Assembly: GCA_031264975.1 (NCBI GenBank)
Contig: JAISDH010000359.1
Coordinates: forward strand, 1-10,482
Direction of reading: 5' to 3'
Origin: Bacteroidales bacterium
Lineage (GTDB): Bacteria; Bacteroidota; Bacteroidia; Bacteroidales; WCHB1-69
Length of the DNA: 10,482 nt
The notes under the pieces: generated by a model
The model's input: only the letters and a program-made list of their open reading frames with translations
Told to the model about the DNA's origin: nothing
Database searches by the model: none
Shown here: positions 1 through 7,658 of the stretch, one piece after another
How the letters are laid out: every line of letters begins with the position of its first letter
Numbering within the stretch: the first letter of the stretch is position 1
Position numbers and translations under genes: made by a program

Positions 1-46
1 TGGCTTGCCTGCCTGTTGCCTGTTGCTTGCTGCCTGTTGCCTGTCT
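1..46 (-). repeat. GCAAC-type short-word repeat, inverted copy
   Basis: On the minus strand this stretch is a chain of GCAACAG, GCAACAAG and GCAGCAAG words ending in GGCAAGCCA. Bases 1-19 are the exact reverse complement of 7784-7802, so the same repeat family occurs elsewhere in the window in the opposite orientation. It begins at the window edge and may extend further left. It lies just downstream of the BatE-like gene. Translated, such repeats give meaningless Cys/Leu/Pro/Val-rich peptides, so I do not call a gene on either strand here. Confidence 0.75.
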
Positions 47-68
47 TCCCTTGTCCCTTGCAGCTTTT

Positions 69-827
69 TCAGATTATTTCGACGGCGTCTTCTTTTATCC
101 AGCCTTTGTTTCCGTTGGAGAAGCGGACTTCAATCCAATTCCCGGCTTTGTCGGTGATTAGAATCTTAATTCCTTCGTGGACGGTAAAGAGGTCTGTGCC
201 GGACATGTCGGGCGTGCTTTTTACGGTGATGATTTTTTGCATAATGATGGCTTCGTCTGTTCGGTTAACGTTGCTCTTCTGCAAACACGCAAACGTAATA
301 CCCAAAATCGCCATAACAAATACAATACAGGCGCTAATAAACAAACTTACCCGTCGCCGCGGGGACGAAAGAAGTAACAACAGCACAATACAAATACATC
401 CAATAACAACAAAGACAATAGAAATAATTGCCCACATCTGAACCGTGAATAAATCCCTGACAGCAGAAAACCATGTCTTCAAGAAAAACTCCGGTTGAAC
501 TTCTATCTTATCAATCGTTTGCTGATTCACGAAGGCTATATTGTGTTTAATATCTTCATTGTTGGGATTCAGCCGTAAAGCGCGCTCATACCAGAGCAGG
601 GACTTCGCCAATTGATTGTTTTTGTAACAGGCGTTTCCCAAGTTATAATATAACATGCCGTCTTCATATCCCTCTTTCACCAATGCTTCGTATTGCTGAA
701 TGGCATTGACGTAATCTTTCTGATTATACGCTTCATTTGCCTTTTGAAACAAGTCATTCCCCCGAACGGCAGTTGACGTTAAAATAAAAACCGTCGCCAA
801 AATAATGTATCCCCGTAAGTTCTGCAT
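69..827 (-). CDS. batE: BatE-like TPR/SH3 membrane protein
   Basis: This 252-residue protein has the architecture of BatE, one of the Bacteroides aerotolerance (Bat) proteins. In order I see a signal peptide (about 1-23), two TPR-like repeats (about 24-91, with the typical LYYNLGNACYKNNQLAKSL pattern), a linker, two hydrophobic membrane segments (about 131-153 and 159-182) separated by a short Arg-rich loop, and a C-terminal SH3-like domain (about 193-252, with GNWIEVRF and GWI signatures). The TPRs should face the periplasm, as should the SH3-like part if both helices cross the inner membrane. The frame stays open upstream to 1025, but that extension overlaps the preceding barrel gene. The Met at 827 starts a good signal peptide and leaves a 50-nt gap, so I chose it. 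It is the last gene of the TPR-barrel-BatE operon. batA-D are not nearby, so the name rests on architecture; the precise role is unknown. Confidence 0.75.
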   Translation of the reverse strand: MQNLRGYIILATVFILTSTAVRGNDLFQKANEAYNQKDYVNAIQQYEALVKEGYEDGMLYYNLGNACYKNNQLAKSLLWYERALRLNPNNEDIKHNIAFVNQQTIDKIEVQPEFFLKTWFSAVRDLFTVQMWAIISIVFVVIGCICIVLLLLLSSPRRRVSLFISACIVFVMAILGITFACLQKSNVNRTDEAIIMQKIITVKSTPDMSGTDLFTVHEGIKILITDKAGNWIEVRFSNGNKGWIKEDAVEII

Positions 828-877
828 AGTACTTTGATATTTTATGTACAAACAACGCACCCCGATATAATTTATTA

Positions 878-2674
878 CTACTTTTTCCCTATCGCTTCTC
901 CGCCGAAATTGTATTTCACGCCCACCAAACAATTGATGCGCAGAGAAGGATAATCTTGATAAAAGTAATTCCGCTGGTAAGCAAAGTTGTTTACATTCAA
1001 AAAGAATGACAATCGTTTCGACCAAATATATTCAAAACTGAAATTGAAATCAAACACTGCCTTCATCGACTTCGGAGCAATTCCCCCATTGATAAATTCA
1101 GGATATTTCGCTCCCGTATGAATATACAAATCCAACCCAAACAGAAACTTCTCCAACAAAAGATAGTCTATCTCAAACTCCGCAATAAAACGCGGCTTGT
1201 ACCATGCTTCCAACAAATCTACGCTCAGTTTGTAATAATTATAATCAAGATTCAAAGACAGCCAAAGTTGGTTTTTATACTGATACCTCAAATCAAAATG
1301 AAGATTCAACTGATTGGCTTTGTCTTCTACTATATTAAACGTATTGTTCAAATACAGTTCCATTGCGGTATCTTGCGTGTGCAGGAAGAACTTTTGCAGG
1401 GTATCGTTGATGAAAAACGGCTTTCCGGCACAGAATGCAAACGAAGCTCTCGCGCCGATAGACAAGCTGCGGGAAATCCCAAGTTGTATGCCTGCAAAGA
1501 TTTTCGTCTTTTCATCCGTGAATCCCAAGTCGACCATGTTGGATAAATAGGGATTTTCCTCTACGAACGATAAATACGAATTTCTTCTCATGCCGCCATT
1601 CAGACCTGCATAAAAGGTAAATATCTGCGGGACGATATGCAAACGTGCTTCAATATCGGGATAGAAATGAAACTTTGCCTTCTCCCCTTGCCTGAAATGC
1701 AACAAAGCATTGAACCCTGCCTTAATAAAATATTCTTCATACTTAAACGTAATATGCGGATTGATATTCGCCAGGGCGTTGTCGCTAAGATGCGCGTTGT
1801 TCCAACGATTGTGAAAGTAATTAAACCCGATTTCTCCGCCTGCATTCAGAGAGAATGCTTTTTTCAACTGAATATCGTGATTTAATGCCGCCGTCAGTCC
1901 CAATTGATGTTCGTAAGTTTTGGGGGTATTGTCGGTTAGGAAGTCATAGTTGATAGCATATTGCTGGTTCAATTTGTTTTTATTGATATTGTTATTGCTA
2001 AAACCCATATTCATATTTATATGGTGGTATTGCCGACGAATATCTTTTGCGTTCAATTTGTAATCCATACTTTGCGGAAACACGGAATCGGGATGAAAGC
2101 CGTAACAGTGCGCCAATAGATGATTATAACCGGCTCTTGTCGTCAACGTATAGTTCTTGAAGAACCGCTGAAGATACGCCTCTATCTTTGTATTGCTTTG
2201 CGAAGCCGTTGGATATGTTTTTATCTTTCCCCACGAAGAATGATGAAATATTCTTCCGCCGTATGCCCATTTTGTAGAGCGAAGACTGTTTACTTCAAAG
2301 TCAAAATAAGGCGTCCAGTAATTGCCAAAGCCCAACTTCACAAAGTTACGATACAAACGGGATATTTGGTCTTTCCCTATCTTGGGCGCTTTGATTGGCT
2401 CCGGCACAAACCGCGTAACAAACACAGGAGCATTCACTGCATACTCAACCGGTTTTGTAACCTTTACCGTATCTACGATATTCGCCTTTTCATTAATCTT
2501 CTGTTGCGCGTCGCTAATGACAGGACTAAAGGTAGAATTTACAACTACATCATATTCCGACTGACCCGACGCAATCAACGACGTTGTCCATAGTAAAGAG
2601 AGAAAGAGCGCTTGCCGGAACGTCATCCATTTATTTTGTGTTATACTGTTGTTGCTATTATTCTTCGTCATCAT
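878..2674 (-). CDS. outer-membrane beta-barrel protein, TonB-receptor-barrel-like
   Basis: This 598-residue protein is probably an outer-membrane barrel. A signal peptide core (ALFLSLLWTTSLIASG, about 22-37) is followed by a roughly 70-residue non-barrel segment rich in Val and Pro. From about residue 110 to the end there are many alternating aromatic/polar strands (for example FVKLGFGNYWTPYFDFEVNS and LWLSLNLDYNYYKLSVDL), ending near GVKYNF with a short basic tail. I see no obvious TonB plug domain, so it is a plugless barrel or a distant TonB-receptor relative. It starts inside the end of the TPR gene (17-nt overlap), which implies translational coupling. Met1 or Met2 keeps that coupling. 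Met17 (codon at 2624-2626) would give a more classical signal peptide and is a real alternative. Its ligand is unknown. The neighbouring large TPR protein is a plausible periplasmic partner, which is an inference from operon context. Confidence 0.75.
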   Translation of the reverse strand: MMTKNNSNNSITQNKWMTFRQALFLSLLWTTSLIASGQSEYDVVVNSTFSPVISDAQQKINEKANIVDTVKVTKPVEYAVNAPVFVTRFVPEPIKAPKIGKDQISRLYRNFVKLGFGNYWTPYFDFEVNSLRSTKWAYGGRIFHHSSWGKIKTYPTASQSNTKIEAYLQRFFKNYTLTTRAGYNHLLAHCYGFHPDSVFPQSMDYKLNAKDIRRQYHHINMNMGFSNNNINKNKLNQQYAINYDFLTDNTPKTYEHQLGLTAALNHDIQLKKAFSLNAGGEIGFNYFHNRWNNAHLSDNALANINPHITFKYEEYFIKAGFNALLHFRQGEKAKFHFYPDIEARLHIVPQIFTFYAGLNGGMRRNSYLSFVEENPYLSNMVDLGFTDEKTKIFAGIQLGISRSLSIGARASFAFCAGKPFFINDTLQKFFLHTQDTAMELYLNNTFNIVEDKANQLNLHFDLRYQYKNQLWLSLNLDYNYYKLSVDLLEAWYKPRFIAEFEIDYLLLEKFLFGLDLYIHTGAKYPEFINGGIAPKSMKAVFDFNFSFEYIWSKRLSFFLNVNNFAYQRNYFYQDYPSLRINCLVGVKYNFGGEAIGKK

Positions 2675-5600
2675 TTGTTTCTTCTTTTTGGTTTAATCTT
2701 TCCTGTTCTTGATTAATTGCATTTTCTTTTTCGAGAATCTTATTATATTTCTCCGTCGCGATTTGCTTCAACTCTTCTCCGTCATAGTTTTCAATAATAC
2801 TCAGGTAGGTATGTTTTGCCTGAAACGAGTTTCCTTTTTCAAGATAAATATCGCCTAACAAAATATAGCTCTTTGCCAACCAGTCATCATGAGAAATATT
2901 GGTAAGGACTTCAAAGATTTTCTTTTCTGCCTGGTCTAAGTTTTCCTTTTTATATTCGATATACGCCAAACTGTAAAGGGCTTCTGATACGATTTCGGAT
3001 TTGTTTTGCTTTGACAATGCAGAATATTCCGTTTTTGCCAGGTCATAATTTTCAGATACAAGCGCCGAACGTGCAATAATGGCTCTTGCTTCTACTTTCA
3101 TATCATTGCCGGCTTTTTCTTCTTTCAGCAAGGCGTCGGCAAGCACAATTGCCGAATCATATCTTTCAAGTTCCTGGTAACAACGCGCCATGCCCAACAT
3201 GCCGTCTACTTTCTGAGTAGGGAGAATGGTCTTTTGTTCCAACAATTGATAATACGACAAGGCTTTTGCATATTCTTTTTTGGCATACAATATTATTGCC
3301 GAGTTCATCAAAGAGGTTGTTAGAAACTGTTCGTTTTCTTTTTTAATCACATACTCATATCCCCGTAATGCCTTCTCATTGTCAGACGCATTGTAGGCGC
3401 ATTCTGCCAAATAGAAATTAGCGTTTACAATGAACACGCCGTTCGGGAATTGTTGGATATAGTTTTCAAAACCTTTTTCTGCTTCGCTGAACTTCCTGTT
3501 AAAATATTTTTCTGCTGCAGAGTTATATATCACCGAATCCTGATAAGATACCGTTATATTGGCAAAAGAAACATTGCGAACGTAAGCAAAGAAGTCGTCT
3601 ATATTGCCGTTTGCCGTGTATATGTTTTCGATGTTTTTCAAGGCAATGCTCGCTTCGTCCGAGTTGGGATAATTGGAGACAATCGACTTGAACATTTCCA
3701 ATGCTTTTTCGTCGTCTTCTATATTATAATAGATGGAACCCAGTTTCAATAGAGCCGTCTTTGCTATCGGATTTCGCGGGTTATTGGCAACAAATGTCTG
3801 ATAGGCTGCGATGGCTTCTTTATTTTGTCCGCGCGCATAATAGGTATTGGCAATTTCGTATTGCGCTTCTACGATATATGGCGACTTTGGATAGTTCTTT
3901 TCCAGTGTTTGCATTGTTTTTATCTTGTCGTCAAACTGTCTCAACCCTCCTTCCGACTGCGCAAGCTGATACAAAGCATAGTCTACGTCGTACAACTTCA
4001 TATCTATCACCTTTTGATACTGAGTTTTTGCATTATTAAGTTCGGACAACATGAAATAACAATCCCCCGCTCTGTTGACCGCATCGGATATGAGACGTTT
4101 GTCGCGAACCAGCGTTTCCAATTTTTGGAAATTCAAAAACTTATTCAACGCTGTTTGATATTGTTTTAATTTGAAGTCCGCATACCCTCCATTATAGAGC
4201 GCCATAGGATATTCTTCCGTAAACTTTGCCTGCGCCAGAGAGAGAAATAAAGCATAACCGTTTTGTGAAGCCGGATAATCTTCTTTTCGATACGCTATTT
4301 CCGCCTTCCAAAATATCGCCTGGGCATAAATGACCGCATCAAAATTATTTGCCGTTGCAAAATCCAACTGTTTTTCTGCTTCGTTGTATAGACCATCATT
4401 AAACAGTTCCAATCCTCTAAAATAAATCACGCGTTGATAGGCTTTCATCAACAGTATGCTTTTATTGTTTATTTTCTCCAGTGAAGCGATGGCTGCCTTA
4501 TAGTTTTTTGTCGTCAAATAGATAGTGGACAGATAGCTTTCCACTTCATTTTTCCGCTGAGAATTTGGATAACTGTTCAAATACTGTTCAAAAGCCGTAA
4601 TGGCGTCCACAAATGGATTGGTGGATAACTCATACTGCAATTTCGCATATTCAAACAGAGCATCTTCTGTCATTATCTGATTTATCTTCAAATTATACGC
4701 AGAGAAAAACGCCCGTGAAGCAAAATCTTTTTGTCCCAATTTCAGATAACAATCTCCCAGGGTAAAGTAAACATATTGGTTTACCGTATCGTTTTCGCAA
4801 ATGGCTTTTGTAAACATCGGAACAGCTTTAGTATATTGTTTTTCGCTGTAGTAACTATATCCTTCCATATAGTAGTCGTCGCAAGGAATGGTTGTTTCCG
4901 ACGTAGAAAAGTAGTTTTCAAAATATCCAATGGCTTTATCATACTGCTTTAACTGGAAATAAGACTGTGCAATGAGGCGGTTAATTTCAGGCAGCCTTTT
5001 TTTAGAACTCTTTGAAACCAACTCCTCCGACTGCGCCACAATATCTTCATATCTGTCGGTTGCGAAATAGATATGCGCAATATAAAAAGGTACAATCTCC
5101 GAATAGGTCTCCTCGTTTTTCAACTGCTCAAATCCTGTTAAGGCAACATTATACGACTGTTCGGTATACAGAATATGGGAATAATAAAACAGCGCCTTAT
5201 TCTTGTATTGATTATTCACCATTGCGGCGTCTTTTAGCAAGGGTTTGGCGTCATTGTAATTTTCCTGCATAAAGTAAGAATATCCCTTTTTGAACTTATA
5301 AACATTATATTCGTCCAAAGAAATTACCCGCATATCCGTTTGCTCGTATGCCTCCAATGAATGCTTGTATTGCCGTTTTTCAAAATAGTAATTGCCCAAA
5401 TAATACCATAGCCGACGAATATGCGAATATTCGGGATATTCGGACATGAAAAACAACGCCAACTTTTCAGCGTCTTCGTGATACAACACGACGGCACAAA
5501 CCGTCATATAATACAATGAGGTCTGTTTACGAAGGTCATATTTATCATCTATGGCTTCATACACCTTAGTAAACATATTCTTCGCCGCACTGTATTGTTC

Positions 5601-5738
5601 TTTCGCATATAACTCATTTGCTAACTTATATTCATGTTCAGGGGAATGATAGGTATGTGTTTTCTGCGCAAACATCCTCCCTGAAAACATGACTATTATA
5701 ATGATGATTAATGTCTTTTTCAAATATCTTTTATTCAT
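2658..5738 (-). CDS. large secreted TPR-repeat protein
   Basis: This 1026-residue protein consists almost entirely of tetratricopeptide repeats after a clear signal peptide (residues 1-25, a basic start then LIIIIIVMFSG and FAQ). There is no lipobox Cys, so a soluble periplasmic protein or one held by a partner is expected. Helical pairs with the TPR spacing of A/G at 8, Y/F at 11 and A at 20 recur from about residue 35 to 990, for example SPYIVEAQYEIANTYYARGQ and DDWLAKSYILLGDIYLEKGN. The last roughly 27 residues form a charged Glu/Gln/Asn-rich tail ending DDEE. The frame can be extended 9 nt upstream to a TTG, but the ATG at 5738 is the better start. It leads the operon with the barrel and BatE-like genes. 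TPR arrays act as protein-binding scaffolds, and a role in envelope assembly or in servicing the adjacent barrel is inferred. I cannot assign a specific named family. Confidence 0.85.
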   Translation of the reverse strand: MNKRYLKKTLIIIIIVMFSGRMFAQKTHTYHSPEHEYKLANELYAKEQYSAAKNMFTKVYEAIDDKYDLRKQTSLYYMTVCAVVLYHEDAEKLALFFMSEYPEYSHIRRLWYYLGNYYFEKRQYKHSLEAYEQTDMRVISLDEYNVYKFKKGYSYFMQENYNDAKPLLKDAAMVNNQYKNKALFYYSHILYTEQSYNVALTGFEQLKNEETYSEIVPFYIAHIYFATDRYEDIVAQSEELVSKSSKKRLPEINRLIAQSYFQLKQYDKAIGYFENYFSTSETTIPCDDYYMEGYSYYSEKQYTKAVPMFTKAICENDTVNQYVYFTLGDCYLKLGQKDFASRAFFSAYNLKINQIMTEDALFEYAKLQYELSTNPFVDAITAFEQYLNSYPNSQRKNEVESYLSTIYLTTKNYKAAIASLEKINNKSILLMKAYQRVIYFRGLELFNDGLYNEAEKQLDFATANNFDAVIYAQAIFWKAEIAYRKEDYPASQNGYALFLSLAQAKFTEEYPMALYNGGYADFKLKQYQTALNKFLNFQKLETLVRDKRLISDAVNRAGDCYFMLSELNNAKTQYQKVIDMKLYDVDYALYQLAQSEGGLRQFDDKIKTMQTLEKNYPKSPYIVEAQYEIANTYYARGQNKEAIAAYQTFVANNPRNPIAKTALLKLGSIYYNIEDDEKALEMFKSIVSNYPNSDEASIALKNIENIYTANGNIDDFFAYVRNVSFANITVSYQDSVIYNSAAEKYFNRKFSEAEKGFENYIQQFPNGVFIVNANFYLAECAYNASDNEKALRGYEYVIKKENEQFLTTSLMNSAIILYAKKEYAKALSYYQLLEQKTILPTQKVDGMLGMARCYQELERYDSAIVLADALLKEEKAGNDMKVEARAIIARSALVSENYDLAKTEYSALSKQNKSEIVSEALYSLAYIEYKKENLDQAEKKIFEVLTNISHDDWLAKSYILLGDIYLEKGNSFQAKHTYLSIIENYDGEELKQIATEKYNKILEKENAINQEQERLNQKEETNDDEE

Positions 5739-5774
5739 ATTTACCAATTATCATACTTACTTCCAAACTTCCTA

Positions 5775-5782
5775 CAAAAGTA
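5775..5782 (-). promoter_or_regulatory. Bacteroidetes-type -7 box for the TPR operon
   Basis: On the minus strand this reads TACTTTTG, matching the Bacteroidetes -7 consensus TAnnTTTG. Transcription would begin near 5768, giving a leader of about 30 nt before the ATG at 5738. No convincing TTTG -33 box is visible 19-21 nt upstream; that region is A/T-rich. Confidence 0.55.
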
Positions 5783-5867
5783 ATACACAAACGCATTCAT
5801 TAAAAAAAAATATTCATTAGTTATCAACAACGTTTTTTTAATAATCACAAGCGGGCGAAAGGAAGAA

Positions 5868-5912
5868 GGCAGCAAGCAACAGGCAACAAGCAACAAGCGG
5901 GCAAGCCATGAG
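5868..5912 (+). repeat. GCAAC-type short-word repeat, copy b
   Basis: A chain of GCAAGCAAC, AGGCAAC and AAGCAAC words ends in GGGCAAGCCATGAG. The same terminal word GCAAGCCATGAG recurs at 7795-7806, and its reverse complement begins the window. A small purine-rich GGGCGAAAGGAAGAAGG segment precedes it (about 5853-5869). The stretch 5739-6140 between the TPR operon and the first paralog has no supportable gene. It holds the operon leader and promoter, this repeat, the long inverted repeat, AATCCTG words and GATTAGT words. Confidence 0.75.
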
Positions 5913-5913
5913 C

Positions 5914-5998
5914 AGCACGCAGATGACACAGATTAAAAGGATTTTCGCAGATAATAAAATCTGTGTGCATCTTTTCAAATCTGTGTCATCTGCGTGCT
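5914..5998. repeat. long inverted repeat with ATCTGTGTCATCT arms, copy 1
   Basis: The 21-nt arm at 5914-5934 (AGCACGCAGATGACACAG then ATT) is the exact reverse complement of 5978-5998. The inner 43 nt also pair partially, because AAAAGGAT faces ATCTTTTC. Either strand could therefore form a long RNA hairpin. A related copy at 7885-7964 shares the 19-base word from CAGATGACACAGATT through AAAA. Each copy sits between a gene 3' end and the next promoter, so it could act as a transcription terminator or as a REP/MITE-like mobile palindrome. No coding sequence or target-site duplication is evident. Confidence 0.85.
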
Positions 5999-6002
5999 TA
6001 TT

Positions 6003-6043
6003 AATCCTGCTCATACTCAAATCCTGAAAATCCTGATTCAGAC
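6003..6043. repeat. AATCCTG triple word
   Basis: The heptamer AATCCTG occurs three times (6003-6009, 6020-6026, 6029-6035) and is followed by ATTCAGAC, giving CTGATTCAG at the end. It directly follows the long inverted repeat and may be part of the same composite intergenic element. No function is evident. Confidence 0.5.
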
Positions 6044-6124
6044 AAAAAAGGGGCGAAAAGTATAAGGACGAAAGAAACAACGTATAAACAGACATCCATC
6101 CACTCGTCTACTTGTTCATTCGTC

Positions 6125-6155
6125 CACTAATCACTAATCGTTAATCATTATTTTC
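6125..6155 (-). repeat. GATTAGT words at the 3' end of paralog 1
   Basis: On the minus strand the paralog's last codons, GAA AAT AAT GAT TAA, run straight into a chain of GATTAGTG-like words. Paralog 2 ends with the same arrangement (about 8051-8086). A third occurrence of the end motif without a gene is at 8008-8023. There is no hairpin here, so it is not an intrinsic terminator. Confidence 0.55.
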
Positions 6156-7511
6156 CACCCATTCTTCTTCGTCGTCGGTGTTTGGTTTCATGTAGTCGGT
6201 AATTAAGTCGGAGATGATATTTTTGGGTTGTGATTTGTCTAATAGCCACATCATACCTTTTTCATTGTTGATTTTTTCACATAACTCCAAAATAGAGCCA
6301 CAACCGGCGTCGCGGAAGAGCTTGCAAATGGCTTCGTTTTGCGCGATGTCGGAATTTGCCAGCCCCGGTAAGGTGTCAATGGAGAGGTATTTCCGGTCTT
6401 CGGTTTGCAATCCGGTTAGTTCCGACAGTTTATCTCCTTCGGGGGTACCTCCATTGGTAAGCAACAGGAAAGTGCGGATAAGTATGATTCCATCCACCCG
6501 TTCTCCTAACAAATAACCTATTTTCAGTTCGTTGGTAAAGCAGGCAACCAATATCCGTTTTTTTGTTACTGGGGTAATTTCCTTGCGTAGAAACGCCTCC
6601 GCCAAGATAATGCTGTAGAAAGCTGGTATTACAAGCCCCAGTCGTTTTCTCATGCGGTTGAGCGCATGTTGTTGGATGTAAATCGGAAGTCCAAGTTTGG
6701 AGAATTGGGGGTTTGTTTTCAGGTGCATGTCGTCCGGCGAGAGGGTAAACTGGTGGAATTTTGGTTCATTGTTTGGGTAGAGCAGTATACCTACCTGTAT
6801 GGCGGAATGTGTTTCGCCCTTGATAAGTACTTTCCGCGTTTCCAGGCGATGGATTCCGATAGTGATTTTTTGGCGCAGCCTGAAATCCTGACTCATGTAT
6901 TTTTCTGCCATTCTACGGTTTACAGGAGCGTCATCCTCAGGCATAAATAGACCGGATTCAGCGCTTGGTACGAAGGTTTCGAGTTGGTAGGTGTGAAGGT
7001 ATTTCTTTTCTATGTCGTCAAATATCCAGCAGGCAAGGGAACATATACTCTTTATCCCCTTTTCATATTCTTCTTCGTGTTCCGTGCGCAGTTCAACAAA
7101 CTTGGCGAACTGTTCCTTGGCAGGATAATCGTCGGTTTTGCCCGCCTGAAACTCAAGCGACATACCCACCAGCAGGTAATCGGCAAAAGTCATCATTTCC
7201 CCGCTGCCTTTTGTTACTTCCAGCTTCATGGACAGTTGCTGTGTTTTGATGTGCTTTGTCAGGGATTCCATTAATCGTTTTTGGATTTTAACCCCATCGG
7301 CGGCAACCACCTTGAGCGGTGCGCCCCGAAACATATAAAGTACCATTCTCTCCACCGGAGGTATCTGCTGAAATAACGTTTCACCACCTATTTGTCGGCA
7401 CAGGTTTTGCAACTTTTCCAGGAAGAGTTGCCGATATTGCGCTTCCTGTTGTTTTTTCTGCTCAACAGGATTGACATATTTCTTTTTTTCTTTATGTTTT
7501 TTCTTTGCCAT
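6141..7511 (-). CDS. uncharacterised Lys-rich/acidic-tail protein, paralog 1
   Basis: This 456-residue protein belongs to a family I do not recognise. It is clearly paralogous to the next gene upstream (8075-9451), with about two-thirds identity by eye. The N-terminus is strongly basic (MAKKKHKEKKKYVN), followed by a Gln/Glu-rich helix to about 40. Residues 55-118 are conserved between the copies (YMFRGAPLKVV, LSMKLEV, ADYLLVGM). Residues about 119-212 diverge. Residues 213-440 are conserved, including TLSPDDMHLKTN (256-267), IQQHALNRMRKRLGL (279-293) and RTFLLLTNGGTPEGDKL (346-362). The tail is acidic (DDEEEWVENND). I see no signal peptide or membrane segment, so it is probably cytoplasmic. 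The opposed charges at the two ends suggest binding to nucleic acid or to a partner, but that is inference. The frame extends 92 codons upstream into a purine repeat. The Met at 7511 matches the paralog's start and lies about 20 nt after its promoter, so the longer form is rejected. Confidence 0.85.
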   Translation of the reverse strand: MAKKKHKEKKKYVNPVEQKKQQEAQYRQLFLEKLQNLCRQIGGETLFQQIPPVERMVLYMFRGAPLKVVAADGVKIQKRLMESLTKHIKTQQLSMKLEVTKGSGEMMTFADYLLVGMSLEFQAGKTDDYPAKEQFAKFVELRTEHEEEYEKGIKSICSLACWIFDDIEKKYLHTYQLETFVPSAESGLFMPEDDAPVNRRMAEKYMSQDFRLRQKITIGIHRLETRKVLIKGETHSAIQVGILLYPNNEPKFHQFTLSPDDMHLKTNPQFSKLGLPIYIQQHALNRMRKRLGLVIPAFYSIILAEAFLRKEITPVTKKRILVACFTNELKIGYLLGERVDGIILIRTFLLLTNGGTPEGDKLSELTGLQTEDRKYLSIDTLPGLANSDIAQNEAICKLFRDAGCGSILELCEKINNEKGMMWLLDKSQPKNIISDLITDYMKPNTDDEEEWVENND

Positions 7512-7538
7512 AAATAATAAGTTTGAGTTTATTAGACG

Positions 7539-7546
7539 CAAAGATA
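7539..7546 (-). promoter_or_regulatory. -7 box of paralog 1
   Basis: The minus strand reads TATCTTTG, a perfect TAnnTTTG -7 box. It is embedded in a 19-nt block (7531-7549) identical to the one before paralog 2 (9470-9488). The predicted start of transcription, near 7532, leaves a leader of about 20 nt before the ATG at 7511. No TTTG -33 box is visible at the usual distance. Confidence 0.75.
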
Positions 7547-7558
7547 ACGGAATTATTT

Positions 7559-7575
7559 GAAAAGTATTATCCTTT
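7559..7575 (-). promoter_or_regulatory. conserved 17-nt upstream element of paralog 1
   Basis: On the minus strand this reads AAAGGATAATACTTTTC. It is identical to 9498-9514 before paralog 2, while the bases between it and the -7 box differ. It covers the -33 region and contains an AAAG-N7-CTTT inverted repeat. It is therefore either a non-canonical -33 element or an operator shared by both paralogs. Similarity stops abruptly at 7575. Confidence 0.5.
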
Positions 7576-7612
7576 AGAGATGCAAAAGGGGGAGAAGGCA
7601 GGAAAGGAACAA

Positions 7613-7658
7613 GGCAACAAGCAACATGCAGCAAGCAACATGCAGGTAAGCCGTGAAG
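7613..7658 (+). repeat. GCAAC-type short-word repeat, copy c
   Basis: GGCAACAAGCAACATGCAGC-type words end in GGTAAGCCGTGAAG, a diverged form of the GGCAAGCCATGAG ending seen in other copies. It begins the roughly 500-nt gene-free interval 7576-8074 between the paralogs. That interval holds only repeats: two GCAAC copies, a purine array, the second long inverted repeat and GATTAGT words. Confidence 0.7.

Noticed and set aside
16..441. Plus-strand 141-codon open frame
   Set aside because: It begins in repeat sequence and runs antisense through the well-supported BatE-like gene.
828..1025. 66-residue upstream extension of the BatE-like protein
   Set aside because: It lies within the end of the barrel gene and would destroy the signal peptide that begins at the Met at 827.
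5739..5747. TTG start three codons before the TPR protein's ATG
   Set aside because: The ATG at 5738 gives a standard signal peptide, and a TTG start is less likely.
5741..6095. Short minus-strand frames between the TPR gene and paralog 1
   Set aside because: They consist of GCAAC repeat and long palindrome sequence and contain the LLVACCLLP-type junk peptide.
6632..6667. HALNRMRKRLG motif as a sign of a RelE/BrnT or DUF4258-like toxin
   Set aside because: Only a short resemblance to the HAxxRMxxR pattern. The protein is far longer, no small antitoxin partner is adjacent, and the two copies are not arranged as a toxin-antitoxin pair.
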